Counted from the stretch's first letter, positions 21,685 to 32,396 are shown. The stretch: 64,000 bases of DNA from Streptomyces sp. NBC_00620 (GCF_026341825.1 NZ_JAPENY010000001.1:3720001-3784000); one strand, 5' to 3'. Numbers and translations: made by a program. The notes: generated by a model from the letters alone, not told the origin.

Positions 21685-23672
21685 TTCACGACCTCGCTTC
21701 CGGTCGGTTCCGGTGTCAGGTCGATCGCCGGATGGTGGCAGGCCGCCAGGTGGTAGCGGCTGCCCAGCAGGTCGGGTGCGGTGTCGCGGCACGGCTCGCT
21801 CGCCATCGGGCAGCGGTCGGCGAACCGGCAGCCCGCCGGGAAGTCCGCGGGGGAGGGCACGACGCCCTTGATCTGCGTCATCCGCTCGGCCGCCGTCTCC
21901 AACGACAGCACGCTGCCGAGGAGTCCGCGCGTGTAGTGGTGGGCCGGCTCCTCGACGAGGTCGGCGGTCACCCCGGTCTCGACGATCTGGCCGCCGTACA
22001 TGACGACCACCCGGTCGGTGACCGCCGAGATCAGCGCCAGGTCGTGGGAGACGAGGATCAGTGCGAAGTCCAGCTCCGTGCGAAGTCGCAGCAGCAGCTC
22101 CATGACCTGCGCCTGGACGGTCACGTCGAGGGCAGTCGTCGGTTCGTCGGCGACGATGAGCTTGGGGTCGCGGGACAGCGCCATGGCGATCAGTACGCGC
22201 TGTCGCTGGCCGCCGGAGAGCTCGTGCGGGTAGCTGCGCAGGGTGCGTTCGGGGTCGAGGCCGACCAGCTCCAACAGCTCCGCCGGAGTGCGCTTGCCTC
22301 CCCGCCGTACGACCTGTTTCAGCTGTGCCCGGATCGTCATCGCCGGGTTCAGGGACGACAGCGCATCCTGGTAGATCATCGCCATCTCGTGGCCCAGGAG
22401 TCTGCGCCGTACGCGCATCGGCTCGCCCACCAACTGCCGTTGGTTGAACCGGACATGGCCGCGGACCCTGGCGCCCTTCGGCTCCAGGCCCATCACCGTC
22501 AGCGCGGTCAGCGACTTGCCGCAGCCGGACTCGCCCACCAGCCCGAGCACCTCACCCGGCTGCACCTCGAAGCTGATGCCGTCGACGATGTCCACACCCC
22601 CGTGGCGGGCATCGAAGCCGATGGCCAGGTTCTCGACGGCCAGGACGGGCACGGCGCCCTCGGGAAGGGGGCGGGCCCGGCTGCGCAGCCGGGCCGCTGC
22701 CTCGGTGAGCCCCGGCAGGTCCAGGACCTTGCCGCTGCCGGGCTCGGGGGCCTCCAGCCGGTCCTTCGCCTCTCGTGCCGGTACGTCGCGCGCGGCGGGC
22801 GCGGCCCACGCGTCCGAGACGCCCTCGGAGAGGATGTTCAGCGACAGCACGGTGATCAGCATCAGCAGGCCCGGGAAGACGGTGGCCCACCAGCCGCCGG
22901 TGAGCACCATGTTCTTGCCGTCGGCGATGACGCTGCCCCAGGACGGGTCCGGGGGCCTGACTCCCGCGCCGATGAAGGACAGCGAGGCCTCGAAGACGAT
23001 GGCCTCGGCGACCTGCACGGTGCAGAACACCAGGATGGGTGCGGCGCAGTTGATCGCCACGTGCTTGATGACGATGTGCGGGGTGCGGGCGCCGATGACG
23101 TGCTCGGCGGTGACGTAGTCCTCGCCGTACTGGTCGAGGACGTTCGCGCGTACGACCCTGGCGACCGGCGGGGTGAACAGGAACGCGATCGCGCAGATCA
23201 GCACGGTGATCCCGCCGCCGAAGACGGCGACCAGGACGGCGGCCAGCGCGATGCCGGGGAACGCCATGACGACGTCCAGGCAGCGCATCAGCGTCTCGTC
23301 GACCGCCTTGCGCGAGGTCGCCGCGACCGCGCCGAGGAGTGCTCCCACGACGAGGGCGAGCGCGGTGGCGCCCAGGCCGATGGCGAGGGACCAGCGTGCG
23401 CCGTACATCAGCCGGCTCATGATGTCCCGGCCGAGGCTGTCCTGCCCCATCCAGTGCTCGGCGGACGGGGCTCCCGTGCCGCCGATCAGCGGCTGCTGGT
23501 CGAGCGGGTCGTCCGGTGCGAGCAGCGGCGCGAACACCGCCACCACGACGACGAGCGTCAGGAAGCAGACCGCGACCCGGGAGAGGAGCGGGAGCCGGTG
23601 CCAGCCGCGCAGCCGGATGCCGGGCCGGGACAGGGCCTCGGTGAGACGCTTGCGATTGAACGATGTGAACAT
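21681..23672 (-). CDS. Fused ABC permease-ATPase (DppC-DppD fusion)
   Basis: 663 residues. Residues 1-285 are a DppC-like permease with an N-terminal TM helix, the GRDIMSRLMYGARWSL segment and the coupling loop EHVIGARTPHIVIKHV. After a ~55-residue linker, residues 340-663 form a DppD-like ATPase: Walker A GESGCGKSL, signature LSGGQRQRV, Walker B LIVADEPTTALD, and the cysteine cluster CRFADRC...C...CHHP. No stop or frameshift separates the halves, so the fusion is genuine in this sequence. The start ATG overlaps the TGA of the preceding permease (TGATG). Confidence 0.93.
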   Translation of the reverse strand: MFTSFNRKRLTEALSRPGIRLRGWHRLPLLSRVAVCFLTLVVVVAVFAPLLAPDDPLDQQPLIGGTGAPSAEHWMGQDSLGRDIMSRLMYGARWSLAIGLGATALALVVGALLGAVAATSRKAVDETLMRCLDVVMAFPGIALAAVLVAVFGGGITVLICAIAFLFTPPVARVVRANVLDQYGEDYVTAEHVIGARTPHIVIKHVAINCAAPILVFCTVQVAEAIVFEASLSFIGAGVRPPDPSWGSVIADGKNMVLTGGWWATVFPGLLMLITVLSLNILSEGVSDAWAAPAARDVPAREAKDRLEAPEPGSGKVLDLPGLTEAAARLRSRARPLPEGAVPVLAVENLAIGFDARHGGVDIVDGISFEVQPGEVLGLVGESGCGKSLTALTVMGLEPKGARVRGHVRFNQRQLVGEPMRVRRRLLGHEMAMIYQDALSSLNPAMTIRAQLKQVVRRGGKRTPAELLELVGLDPERTLRSYPHELSGGQRQRVLIAMALSRDPKLIVADEPTTALDVTVQAQVMELLLRLRTELDFALILVSHDLALISAVTDRVVVMYGGQIVETGVTADLVEEPAHHYTRGLLGSVLSLETAAERMTQIKGVVPSPADFPAGCRFADRCPMASEPCRDTAPDLLGSRYHLAACHHPAIDLTPEPTGSEVVN

Positions 23673-24631
23673 CAGGTCGCCTCCCTCAGCCGCGGGTTGA
23701 CCAGCAGATACAGGATGTCGATGACGAGGTTCACGACGACGAACCCGGTGGCGGTGGTCAGGACGACGCCCTGCACGACCGCCGGGTCGCCGTTCTTCAC
23801 GGCGTCGATCATCAGCTTCCCCATCCCGGGCAGGGAGAAGATCGTCTCGATGACGACCGCCCCGCCGAGCAGGTACCCCACGCGCAGCCCGAGCACGGTG
23901 AGCGGGTTCATCAGGGCGTTGCGCAGGACGTTGCGGCCGACGACCACGTGGGGCGGCAGGCCGCTGCCGATCGCCGTGCGCACGTAGTCCTTGTCGAGCT
24001 CCTCGACCACCGAGGTCCGCACGATCCGGGTGAGCTGCGCGGCGACCGGCAGCGACAGCGCGAGCGCGGGCAGCGTCATCGTCTTGAGCCAGCCGGTCAG
24101 TGAGTCGGCCGGGTTGATGTAGCCGCCGGTGGGGAACCAGCCCAGGTCCACGGCCAGGTACTGGATCATCAGCAGCGCCAGCCAGAAGCCGGGCGCCGCG
24201 ACACCGGTCAGCGAGACGACCCGGATGATCTGGTCCGGCAGCCGGTCGCGGTAGATCGCCGCGGTGACCCCGCCGAGCAGCGAGAGCACCACCGCGATGC
24301 CGAGGCCAAGGAAGGTGAGCTGGAGGGTGAGCGGCAGCGCGGTGGTGATCTGTTCGAGCACCGGTGCGCCGGTCAGCGCGCTGGTGCCCAGGTCGCCGTG
24401 GAGCAGGTCCCCCAGGAAGTGGAAGTAGCGCACCGGGAACGGGTCGAGGAGCCCGTTCTGCTCCCGGAAGTCGATCAGCTGCTGCGGCGTCGGATTGGCG
24501 CCCTGGAAGAACGCGGATGCCGGATCGACGTCCGAGAACCGCATCACGATGAACACGAAGAGCACGATCCCGAGCATCAGCGGTACGAGCAGGGCGATAC
24601 GGCGGAGCAGGATCCTGGCGACGGTGACCAC
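23672..24631 (-). CDS. Dipeptide-type ABC transporter permease (DppB-like)
   Basis: 319 residues with six membrane helices. The first helix begins LLRRIALLVPLMLGIVLFVF, typical of DppB. The EAA coupling loop reads YVRTAIGSGLPPHVVVGRNV, and the last loop has GAVVIETIFSLPGMGKLM. It should pair with the permease half of the fusion protein. Overlapping stop and start codons with the next gene indicate coupling. Confidence 0.92.
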   Translation of the reverse strand: MVTVARILLRRIALLVPLMLGIVLFVFIVMRFSDVDPASAFFQGANPTPQQLIDFREQNGLLDPFPVRYFHFLGDLLHGDLGTSALTGAPVLEQITTALPLTLQLTFLGLGIAVVLSLLGGVTAAIYRDRLPDQIIRVVSLTGVAAPGFWLALLMIQYLAVDLGWFPTGGYINPADSLTGWLKTMTLPALALSLPVAAQLTRIVRTSVVEELDKDYVRTAIGSGLPPHVVVGRNVLRNALMNPLTVLGLRVGYLLGGAVVIETIFSLPGMGKLMIDAVKNGDPAVVQGVVLTTATGFVVVNLVIDILYLLVNPRLREAT

Positions 24632-24649
24632 GTGCTGACTACCTCCGGT

Positions 24650-26278
24650 CTACGCCCACTTGGCTTGCAGGAGGTTGATCCCGGGGTACGGCTGTGCCCT
24701 TATCCCCGTGAGCTTCCTCGGGTCCCAGGCGGTCATCAGCTCGTTGTGCACGACCGGGTAGAGCACGGCCTGTTCGGCGACGACGTCGATGTAGTCCTGG
24801 ATCATCGTCTTCTTCCGGGTGGCGTCCGGCTCCTGCGTCGCCTGGTCCATGTCCTTGAAGAGCTTCTTGGCCACGGGGTCACCGGCCCAGCGGGCGTAGC
24901 CCATCCACAGGTTCTGCGGGCCGTAGTTGTAGTGCATGATCAGGTCCGCGTCGAGGCCGAACTGGTTGGGGTTCGAGGCCGCCGCGACCACCTGGTAGTC
25001 CTGCTTCTGGTCCATCTTCGTGAAGACGGCCGTGGTCTCCTGCGGGTCGAGCGTCGTCTCGACACCGATCGCGTCCCAGGACGCCTTGATCGTCGGCAGG
25101 CAGTCGACGATCCAACTGACGTTGACGGCCATGATGTCGACCTTCAGCCCCTCGACGCCCGCGTCCGCCAGGAGCTGTTTCGCCTTCTGCGGGTCGTACG
25201 CGTAGACGGTCTTCGCCGGCCGGTAGCTCGGGTTGCCCTCGTTGAGGAACGAACTCGACGCCCTGCCGTGCCCCTTCAGTGCGACCTGGACCATCTTGTC
25301 GGTGTCGATGGCGTAGTGCAGCGCCTGGCGCACCCGGACGTCGTCGAAGGGCTTGTGCTGGGTGTTGAACATCAGGAAGAGGTTGTTCATCCCCGCGCCG
25401 CCCTGGACGGTCATGCCGCCCTTCTTGAGCTGCTCGATGTTGGCGTAGGGGATGTTGTCGGCGATCGGCGCTCCGGCGCTCGCCCCCGAGATCTTCGCGA
25501 CGCGCGGTGCGGCGTCCACCATCGTCAGCCAGTTCATCTTCTTGAAGGCGGCTTTGCGGGGGCCGTTGTAGTCGGCGAAGGCCTCGAAGGTGGTGTTCGA
25601 CTTCGGGTGGTGGGCGGTCTGCCGGTACGGTCCCGAGCCGATCGCCTTGCCTCTGATCGCCTCCTCCCAGGCGCCCGGCTTGGAGAAGACGTGCTTCGGC
25701 ATGACCTTCGCGAGGGTGAGCCGCGAAACCCCTTCGGGGAAGGGGAACTTGAGGACCAGCTCGACGTTCATCGCGTCGATCTTCCGGACCTCCTTCAGCC
25801 AGCTCGCGAAGAAGCCCTTGCCGAGGGTCTGCGTCTTCGGATCGAGGATCCGGTCGAACACGAACACCACGTCGTCGGCGGTGACGGGCTTCCCGTCGTG
25901 GAACCTGGCGCCCGGGCGCAGCTCGAACTTCCAGGAGGTGCCGGTGAGGTCGGCGGGCACCTGCGTGGCGAGCGCGGCGTACGGCTCGCGGGAGATCGGG
26001 TCCGTGTCGAGCAGGCCCTCGTAGATGTGGTTGTTGGCGGCCATCGAGAAGGCGGACGCCGTCTGCGTCGGATCCCAGCTGCCGTCGTTTCCGTAGCCGA
26101 TGACGGCGGTCAGTGTGCTGTTCCCGCCGCTGCCCCCGCCGCCGGTGTCGTTCGTGGACTCCGGCCCCGCCGAGCAGGCCGACAGCGACGAGGAGACGGC
26201 GGCGGCCGCGCCCAGCGCGCCGGTGTACTTCAGGAACGACCGGCGGTGCAGCGCCGGAGTGGGGGTCACGTCGCGCAC
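24650..26278 (-). CDS. Extracellular substrate-binding lipoprotein (SBP_bac_5)
   Basis: 542 residues. The N-terminus combines a twin-arginine motif (HRRSFLKYTG) with a lipobox (SLSAC, cysteine near residue 35), so it is probably a Tat-exported lipoprotein. A Gly/Ser-rich linker follows. The family-5 fold is seen in FELRPGARFHDGKPVTADDV and VRQALHYAIDTDKM. Family-5 proteins bind peptides, nickel, glycosides or, in SatA, sialic acid; context favours the last. The GTG start has GGAGG 4 nt upstream. It is the first gene of a five-gene operon ending in the aldolase. Confidence 0.92.
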   Translation of the reverse strand: MRDVTPTPALHRRSFLKYTGALGAAAAVSSSLSACSAGPESTNDTGGGGSGGNSTLTAVIGYGNDGSWDPTQTASAFSMAANNHIYEGLLDTDPISREPYAALATQVPADLTGTSWKFELRPGARFHDGKPVTADDVVFVFDRILDPKTQTLGKGFFASWLKEVRKIDAMNVELVLKFPFPEGVSRLTLAKVMPKHVFSKPGAWEEAIRGKAIGSGPYRQTAHHPKSNTTFEAFADYNGPRKAAFKKMNWLTMVDAAPRVAKISGASAGAPIADNIPYANIEQLKKGGMTVQGGAGMNNLFLMFNTQHKPFDDVRVRQALHYAIDTDKMVQVALKGHGRASSSFLNEGNPSYRPAKTVYAYDPQKAKQLLADAGVEGLKVDIMAVNVSWIVDCLPTIKASWDAIGVETTLDPQETTAVFTKMDQKQDYQVVAAASNPNQFGLDADLIMHYNYGPQNLWMGYARWAGDPVAKKLFKDMDQATQEPDATRKKTMIQDYIDVVAEQAVLYPVVHNELMTAWDPRKLTGIRAQPYPGINLLQAKWA

Positions 26279-26315
26279 GGTTCCTCCAGTGAGGAGTGGT
26301 CCAGTGAGTGGGAGA

Positions 26316-26334
26316 TACGACGTCCTACGTCATA
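26316..26334. promoter_or_regulatory. Palindromic operator candidate upstream of importer operon
   Basis: TACGACGT and ACGTCATA flank CCT, with seven of eight positions symmetric. It includes the 12-mer ACGTCCTACGTC also found before the sialidase, and GT-N3-AC as expected for an FCD-type GntR regulator. It lies 38-56 bp before the binding-protein start. Confidence 0.6.
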
Positions 26335-26438
26335 GGGGGCAGCGTGACCCTAAGAGGGGGCGTGAGGGGGGTCAAGGGAACACGCACGAATGGCGTATGT
26401 TCCAAAGGTGCGACCAATGGCACCTAGAAATAGGCCTA

Positions 26439-26455
26439 ATTGACGACTTGTCAAT
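26439..26455. promoter_or_regulatory. Second palindrome between importer operon and gntR
   Basis: ATTGAC and GTCAAT flank GACTT, and another ATTGAC half site lies at 26460. Read on the minus strand it contains a perfect TTGACA -35 element with TATTTC 16 nt downstream, so it may overlap the importer promoter. It may also bind the regulator for autoregulation. Confidence 0.5.
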
Positions 26456-26495
26456 TACTGATTGACGTTTCTTCATCCCGGAGGTGGGACGTCGG

Positions 26496-27254
26496 ATGTC
26501 CAGCGAGCGTACGATGCGGCGCATGCCCGAGGAGACCGGTAGCCGGCGCAGACCCGAACGCCGGTTGAGCGGCCAGATACAGCGCGAGGTGATGCAGCTG
26601 ATCCTCGACCGCAAACTCCGGGCCGGCGCGCCGCTGCCGACCGAGGCGGAACTCATGGAGGACCTGGGCGTCAGCCGCAACTCCGTCCGTGAGGCCCTCA
26701 AGGCCCTCCAGGCCCTCGACATAGTCGACATAAGGCATGGATACGGCACGTACGTCGGCGAGGCATCTCTGACACCCCTGGTCGACGGACTGACCTTCCG
26801 GACGCTCGCACGGCCCAGCGACGACGCGAGCGCGCTGGCCGAGATACTCCAGGTCCGCGAGGTGCTGGAGGAGGGGCTGATCCGCCGGGTCGCCGGCACG
26901 CTCTCCGAGGCCGAGCTCGACCGGCTCGAATCCGTCGTGACCCGGATGGAGGCCGCGGGCCAGGAGGGCGGCCCCTTCGCCGAACTCGACCGCGAATTCC
27001 ACGAGTTGCTGTACGCCTCCCTCGGCAACGCCCTCGTCCCACAGCTCCTCGGCGCCTTCTGGACCGTCTTCCGCCGCGTCTCCGGCATCCGCGGCTGGAC
27101 CGACGACCCGGCACCCGAGGTCACCGTCCGCCGCCACCGCGACATCGTCACCGCCCTGCGCGCCCACGACGTGGAGGGCGCACAGCGGGCGATGGCGTTC
27201 CACTTCCGGGGCATCGAGGCGCGGGCGGCACAGGAGTCACGGGGGGTGAGCTGA
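26496..27254 (+). CDS. GntR-family regulator, FadR/FCD subfamily
   Basis: 252 residues from ATG 26496, with GGAGGT about 10 nt upstream; an in-frame GTG at 26484 overlaps that ribosome site. The N-terminal winged helix shows LPTEAELMEDLGVSRNSVRE and HGYGTYVGE. The FCD domain has metal-ligand positions in FHELLY, RHRDIVTAL and AMAFHF. It is divergent from the importer operon, whose upstream palindrome fits the FadR-type consensus. It is probably a repressor relieved by a sialic-acid-derived ligand, by analogy with NanR. The next gene starts one base after its stop. Confidence 0.92.
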   Translation: MSSERTMRRMPEETGSRRRPERRLSGQIQREVMQLILDRKLRAGAPLPTEAELMEDLGVSRNSVREALKALQALDIVDIRHGYGTYVGEASLTPLVDGLTFRTLARPSDDASALAEILQVREVLEEGLIRRVAGTLSEAELDRLESVVTRMEAAGQEGGPFAELDREFHELLYASLGNALVPQLLGAFWTVFRRVSGIRGWTDDPAPEVTVRRHRDIVTALRAHDVEGAQRAMAFHFRGIEARAAQESRGVS

Positions 27255-27255
27255 C

Positions 27256-27771
27256 GTGAGTGGAACGGCTTGGGACCCGAACGGTGCGGGAGCCGCTGGC
27301 GGTGAGCCCGTCCCCGTGACCGGGGCGACCTGGAACCCGAACGGCGCGGGCGTCCTGCGCCTGCCCTCCGGCCGGCTGGTGCGTGGCCGCGGCCTGCGCC
27401 GCCCGCTTCCGACCGAGGGCCCGTCACCGACGTACGCCGTGTATCTCCTCGGCAAGCAGCCCCCCGAAGTCCCCTGGGAGGCCCACTGGCTGCGCTGGCC
27501 GGACTTCCGCCTGCCCGCCGACCGCACCCGGGCCGCCGAACTGCTCACCGAGGCCTGGAGCCGGACCTCGACCGGCCGCGTCGAACTCGCCTGCGGCGGC
27601 GGCCGAGGCCGCACGGGCACGGCGTTGGCCTGCCTGGCGGTCCTCGACGGTGTACCGCCCCAGGAGGCGGTGGACTTCGTACGCCGGCACTACGACCGGC
27701 ATGCGGTGGAGACGCCGTGGCAGCGCGCGTACGTACGGCGCTTCACCGGCTGCGGTACTGCAGCCCCGTAA
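27256..27771 (+). CDS. Protein-tyrosine-phosphatase-like protein
   Basis: 171 residues. The P-loop reads ELACGGGRGRTGTALA, i.e. Cys-X5-Arg-Thr-Gly, as in dual-specificity or tyrosine phosphatases. A candidate general acid lies in LRWPDFRLP, where LRWPDF resembles the WPD loop. The C-terminal helix VDFVRRHYDRHAVETPWQRAYV resembles the end of DSP folds. The N-terminal 35 residues contain an imperfect duplication (TAWDPNGAG and ATWNPNGAG). It is co-transcribed with the GntR gene, one base apart. The substrate is unknown. Confidence 0.72.
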   Translation: MSGTAWDPNGAGAAGGEPVPVTGATWNPNGAGVLRLPSGRLVRGRGLRRPLPTEGPSPTYAVYLLGKQPPEVPWEAHWLRWPDFRLPADRTRAAELLTEAWSRTSTGRVELACGGGRGRTGTALACLAVLDGVPPQEAVDFVRRHYDRHAVETPWQRAYVRRFTGCGTAAP

Positions 27772-27837
27772 GGGGCGCGGGGCTGTGACATATGCGGCTC
27801 CGCCGCGTGGGCGCGACCAGCCACGACGGACCCGCAG
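27772..27837. repeat. Dispersed Streptomyces intergenic repeat
   Basis: Starts GGGGCGCGGGGCTGTGACAT and continues through GCGGCTCCGCCGC (a 5-bp stem, TCC loop) to GGGCGCGACCAGCCACGACGG. From memory this unit recurs after genes across Streptomyces genomes. It lies between convergent genes and probably acts as a terminator. Confidence 0.65.
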
Positions 27838-27865
27838 GCGACGCACCGGACCGCCGGCGGAGCGC

Positions 27866-28276
27866 TCAGGAACAGTCCGGGCAAAGCCCCCGGTAGGTGA
27901 CCTCGACGTCGGACACCGTGAAACCGAACCGCTCCTCCGCAGGGAGGTCGGCCAGCGGATTGCCGGCCGGGTGGACGTCACGGATCGTGCCGCACTTGGA
28001 GCACACCAGGTGCTGATGCGGGTGGTGCGCGTTCGGGTCATAACGCTTGGCGCGGCCGTCCGTGGAGACCTCTATCACCTCACCGAGGGAGACGAGCTCG
28101 CCCAGGGCGTTGTAGACGGTCGCCCGGGAGATCTCCGGCAGCCGCTGCGCCGCACGGGCGTGCACCTCGTCGGCCGTGAGGTGCACGTGTTCGCCGTCGA
28201 GGACCTCCGCAACGACGCGTCGCTGGGAAGTCATCCGCCAGCCACGCCCCCGCAGTCGCTCCAGCAGGTCACTCAT
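27866..28276 (-). CDS. catR: Fur-family peroxide-responsive repressor (CatR/FurA-like)
   Basis: 136 residues. The N-terminal winged helix contains GWRMTSQRRVVAEVLDG and EISRATVYNALGELVSLGEV. The C-terminal metal domain has HHPHQHLVCSKCGTIRDV and the second cysteine pair GLCPDCS, giving two CxxC zinc sites as in PerR/CatR. It is divergent from katG across 390 bp, so it probably represses catalase-peroxidase and itself until metal-catalysed oxidation by peroxide. The name follows resemblance to S. coelicolor CatR; it could equally be called furA. Confidence 0.87.
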   Translation of the reverse strand: MSDLLERLRGRGWRMTSQRRVVAEVLDGEHVHLTADEVHARAAQRLPEISRATVYNALGELVSLGEVIEVSTDGRAKRYDPNAHHPHQHLVCSKCGTIRDVHPAGNPLADLPAEERFGFTVSDVEVTYRGLCPDCS

Positions 28277-28364
28277 ATCGGTTCACCTATTCAGGTTCGG
28301 TGTGATGCCCGGAGTTTACCGGTCTAGGTCCGGGGTCCGGTTGGATATGGGCTTGGCCCGCTTC

Positions 28365-28392
28365 TTGACTTGGACTCCGTCCATCGTAGGAT
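28365..28392 (+). promoter_or_regulatory. Probable katG promoter with long leader
   Basis: TTGACT at 28365 and TAGGAT at 28387 with a 16-nt spacer form a good housekeeping promoter facing katG. Initiation near 28399 leaves about 268 nt of leader. The 390-bp gap otherwise holds no convincing gene. A reading frame at 28370-28642 is Arg/Pro-rich and lacks a good start. The repressor operator is expected here but was not identified. Confidence 0.6.
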
Positions 28393-28666
28393 CGGATCTG
28401 GCGATAGCCAAGGGACAGGAAGACTCCAGTACGGCATGAGACAGAGACGTGACGGGACCACCTCGGCGTCGAGGCGATCCATCCCCTCCGGGATGCGCGA
28501 TCGCGCGGGCCGTTTCTCCCTTGTCGTGCGTGAGGCCCTCCACAGGCCGGAGAGGCCTGTACCCCCGACTTCGCCGTCGCCGACCACAGACTTCGTACCC
28601 CCCGCCCGACCGTTCCACCGCCCGCAGTTCCTGAGCACGTGATCCGCCAGGTCCGGAAGGATTCCC

Positions 28667-30883
<2,217 letters not shown>

Positions 30884-30910
30884 CCTTTTCTGATCGACTG
30901 ATCGACCGTG

Positions 30911-30946
30911 ACGTCCAGGTCGGCCCGCAGGGGTCGGCCTGGACGT
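30911..30946 (+). terminator. katG terminator
   Basis: ACGTCCAGG pairs with CCTGGACGT nine for nine, followed by TTCTGTT. It lies 27 nt past the katG stop and could also serve the convergent methyltransferase gene. Confidence 0.8.
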
Positions 30947-30965
30947 TTCTGTTGGCCCGGCGTGC

Positions 30966-31538
30966 TCAGGGGCGGGTGGCCCGGAAGCGCAGCCCGCCGC
31001 TTTCCGGGTGCAGGTCCACGGATACGTCCTTGAAGCCCGCCCCCGTCAGACGTGCGGGGAGGGTGTCCGGGCGCAGCGTGTTCATCGTGTCGCGGAAGTG
31101 CAACAGCCGGAAGCGCAGGCTGGGTTGGCTGTCGCTGCCGGCGAAGGTGCCGCCGGGGCGCAGGACACGGAAGGCCTCGGCGAAGATGCGGTCCTGGTGT
31201 GCGGCCGTCGGGACGTGGTGCAGCATCGTGAAGCAGACGACGGAGTCGTACGAGGTGTCGGGCAGGGTCGTGGCCGCGCCGTCCGCGTGGAGGATGCGGG
31301 CGCGCTCGCCCCATGTGTCCTGGAGGAGGCGGGCGGTGTCCCCGTCGATCTCCACGCCGGTCAGACGGGGCACCTGTTCCACGAGTACGCGCAGATTGGC
31401 TCCGTAACCGGGTCCGATCTCCAGTACGTCCTCGCCCAGATCAACGCCCTCCAGGGCCCAGGGCAGAATGCGGTCCTTGGTGGTCTGCGCCCACTCCTCG
31501 GAGCTGCACAGCTTGCGATGGGCTCGATTCATCGGCAT
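30966..31538 (-). CDS. Class I SAM-dependent methyltransferase
   Basis: 190 residues. Motif I is VLEIGPGYGANL and the acidic end of beta-2 is VEIDGD. Motif II is VVCFTMLHHV and motif III is FRVLRPGGTFAG, in a Methyltransf_11/25 pattern. The C-terminus has a short lid around LHFRDTMNTL. Starts at 31538 and 31532 are both possible. It is divergent from an AraC-type regulator 56 bp away, which may control it. The substrate cannot be inferred. Confidence 0.85.
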   Translation of the reverse strand: MPMNRAHRKLCSSEEWAQTTKDRILPWALEGVDLGEDVLEIGPGYGANLRVLVEQVPRLTGVEIDGDTARLLQDTWGERARILHADGAATTLPDTSYDSVVCFTMLHHVPTAAHQDRIFAEAFRVLRPGGTFAGSDSQPSLRFRLLHFRDTMNTLRPDTLPARLTGAGFKDVSVDLHPESGGLRFRATRP

Positions 31539-31594
31539 GCCTCCGACGCTAGGCGCCGCCGGGGCCTGTCCACCACGGGCTACGCTGCCGTTCC

Positions 31595-32392
31595 ATGTCG
31601 CAGAACGGACAGCGCCCGCGGCCCGCGACGTCGCGGCACGGACCGCACCCGTCCACGTCCGACACCGCGATCTTCGTCGGGCACTTCACCATGCCCCGGG
31701 GAACCTCCTTCACCACGCACTGGCACCCCTTCCACCAACTCGCCTGGTCCGCAAAGGGGTTGCTACGCGTCAGCAGCGAAAAGGGCTCCTGGCTGCTGCC
31801 TCCCTCGCTCGCCCTGTGGATCCCGGCCGGGCTGCCGCACTCGACGGGGTCGGAGGGCGACGCGGTCATGCGGAGTCCGTACGTCGATCCCGCGAGCTGC
31901 CCGCAGATCGCCTGGACGGAGCCGACGGTGGTGGCGGTCGGGCCGTTGCAGCGTGCCCTCGTCGACCACCTGGTGCGTACGGACCTCGCTCCGGAGGCCC
32001 GGGCCCGCGCGGAGGCCGTACTCCTGGACGTACTGAGCACCGTCCCGGTGACAAGTGTCGCGGTCCCCGAGCCGCGGGACCCACGGACGCGTGCGATCGC
32101 CCAGGCCCTCACCGCCGATCCGGCCGACGGGCGCCCGCTGTCCTCCTGGGGAGCCCAAGTCGGCGCCAGCTCACGCACGTTGGCCCGACTCTTCGTCGCC
32201 GAGACAGGCCTCGCCTTCGGCCAGTGGCGCGAGCAGCTCCGCATGCAGGCCGCCATGCCGCTGCTCGCCGACGGCCTGACCCTGGAAACAGTCGCCCACC
32301 ACGTCGGCTACGCCTCAGCCAGCTCCTTCGTCGCGGCCTTCCACCGCGTCGTGGGTGTGACACCGCGGCAGTACTTTCCGGCGCGTTCCTGA
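31595..32392 (+). CDS. AraC-family transcriptional regulator
   Basis: 265 residues. The N-terminal cupin-like sensor includes FTTHWHPFHQLAW. The C-terminal DNA-binding domain shows LSSWGAQVGASSRTLARLF and the second HTH LETVAHHVGYASASSFVAAF, ending VGVTPRQYF. The gene faces the TetR gene with stops 4 bp apart and is divergent from the methyltransferase, its most plausible target. The effector is unknown. Confidence 0.88.
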   Translation: MSQNGQRPRPATSRHGPHPSTSDTAIFVGHFTMPRGTSFTTHWHPFHQLAWSAKGLLRVSSEKGSWLLPPSLALWIPAGLPHSTGSEGDAVMRSPYVDPASCPQIAWTEPTVVAVGPLQRALVDHLVRTDLAPEARARAEAVLLDVLSTVPVTSVAVPEPRDPRTRAIAQALTADPADGRPLSSWGAQVGASSRTLARLFVAETGLAFGQWREQLRMQAAMPLLADGLTLETVAHHVGYASASSFVAAFHRVVGVTPRQYFPARS

Positions 32393-32396
32393 GGGC

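Noticed and set aside
28370..28642. 90-codon frame in the katG leader
   Set aside because: Arg/Pro/Ser-rich, overlaps the promoter, no ribosome site and no recognisable domain.
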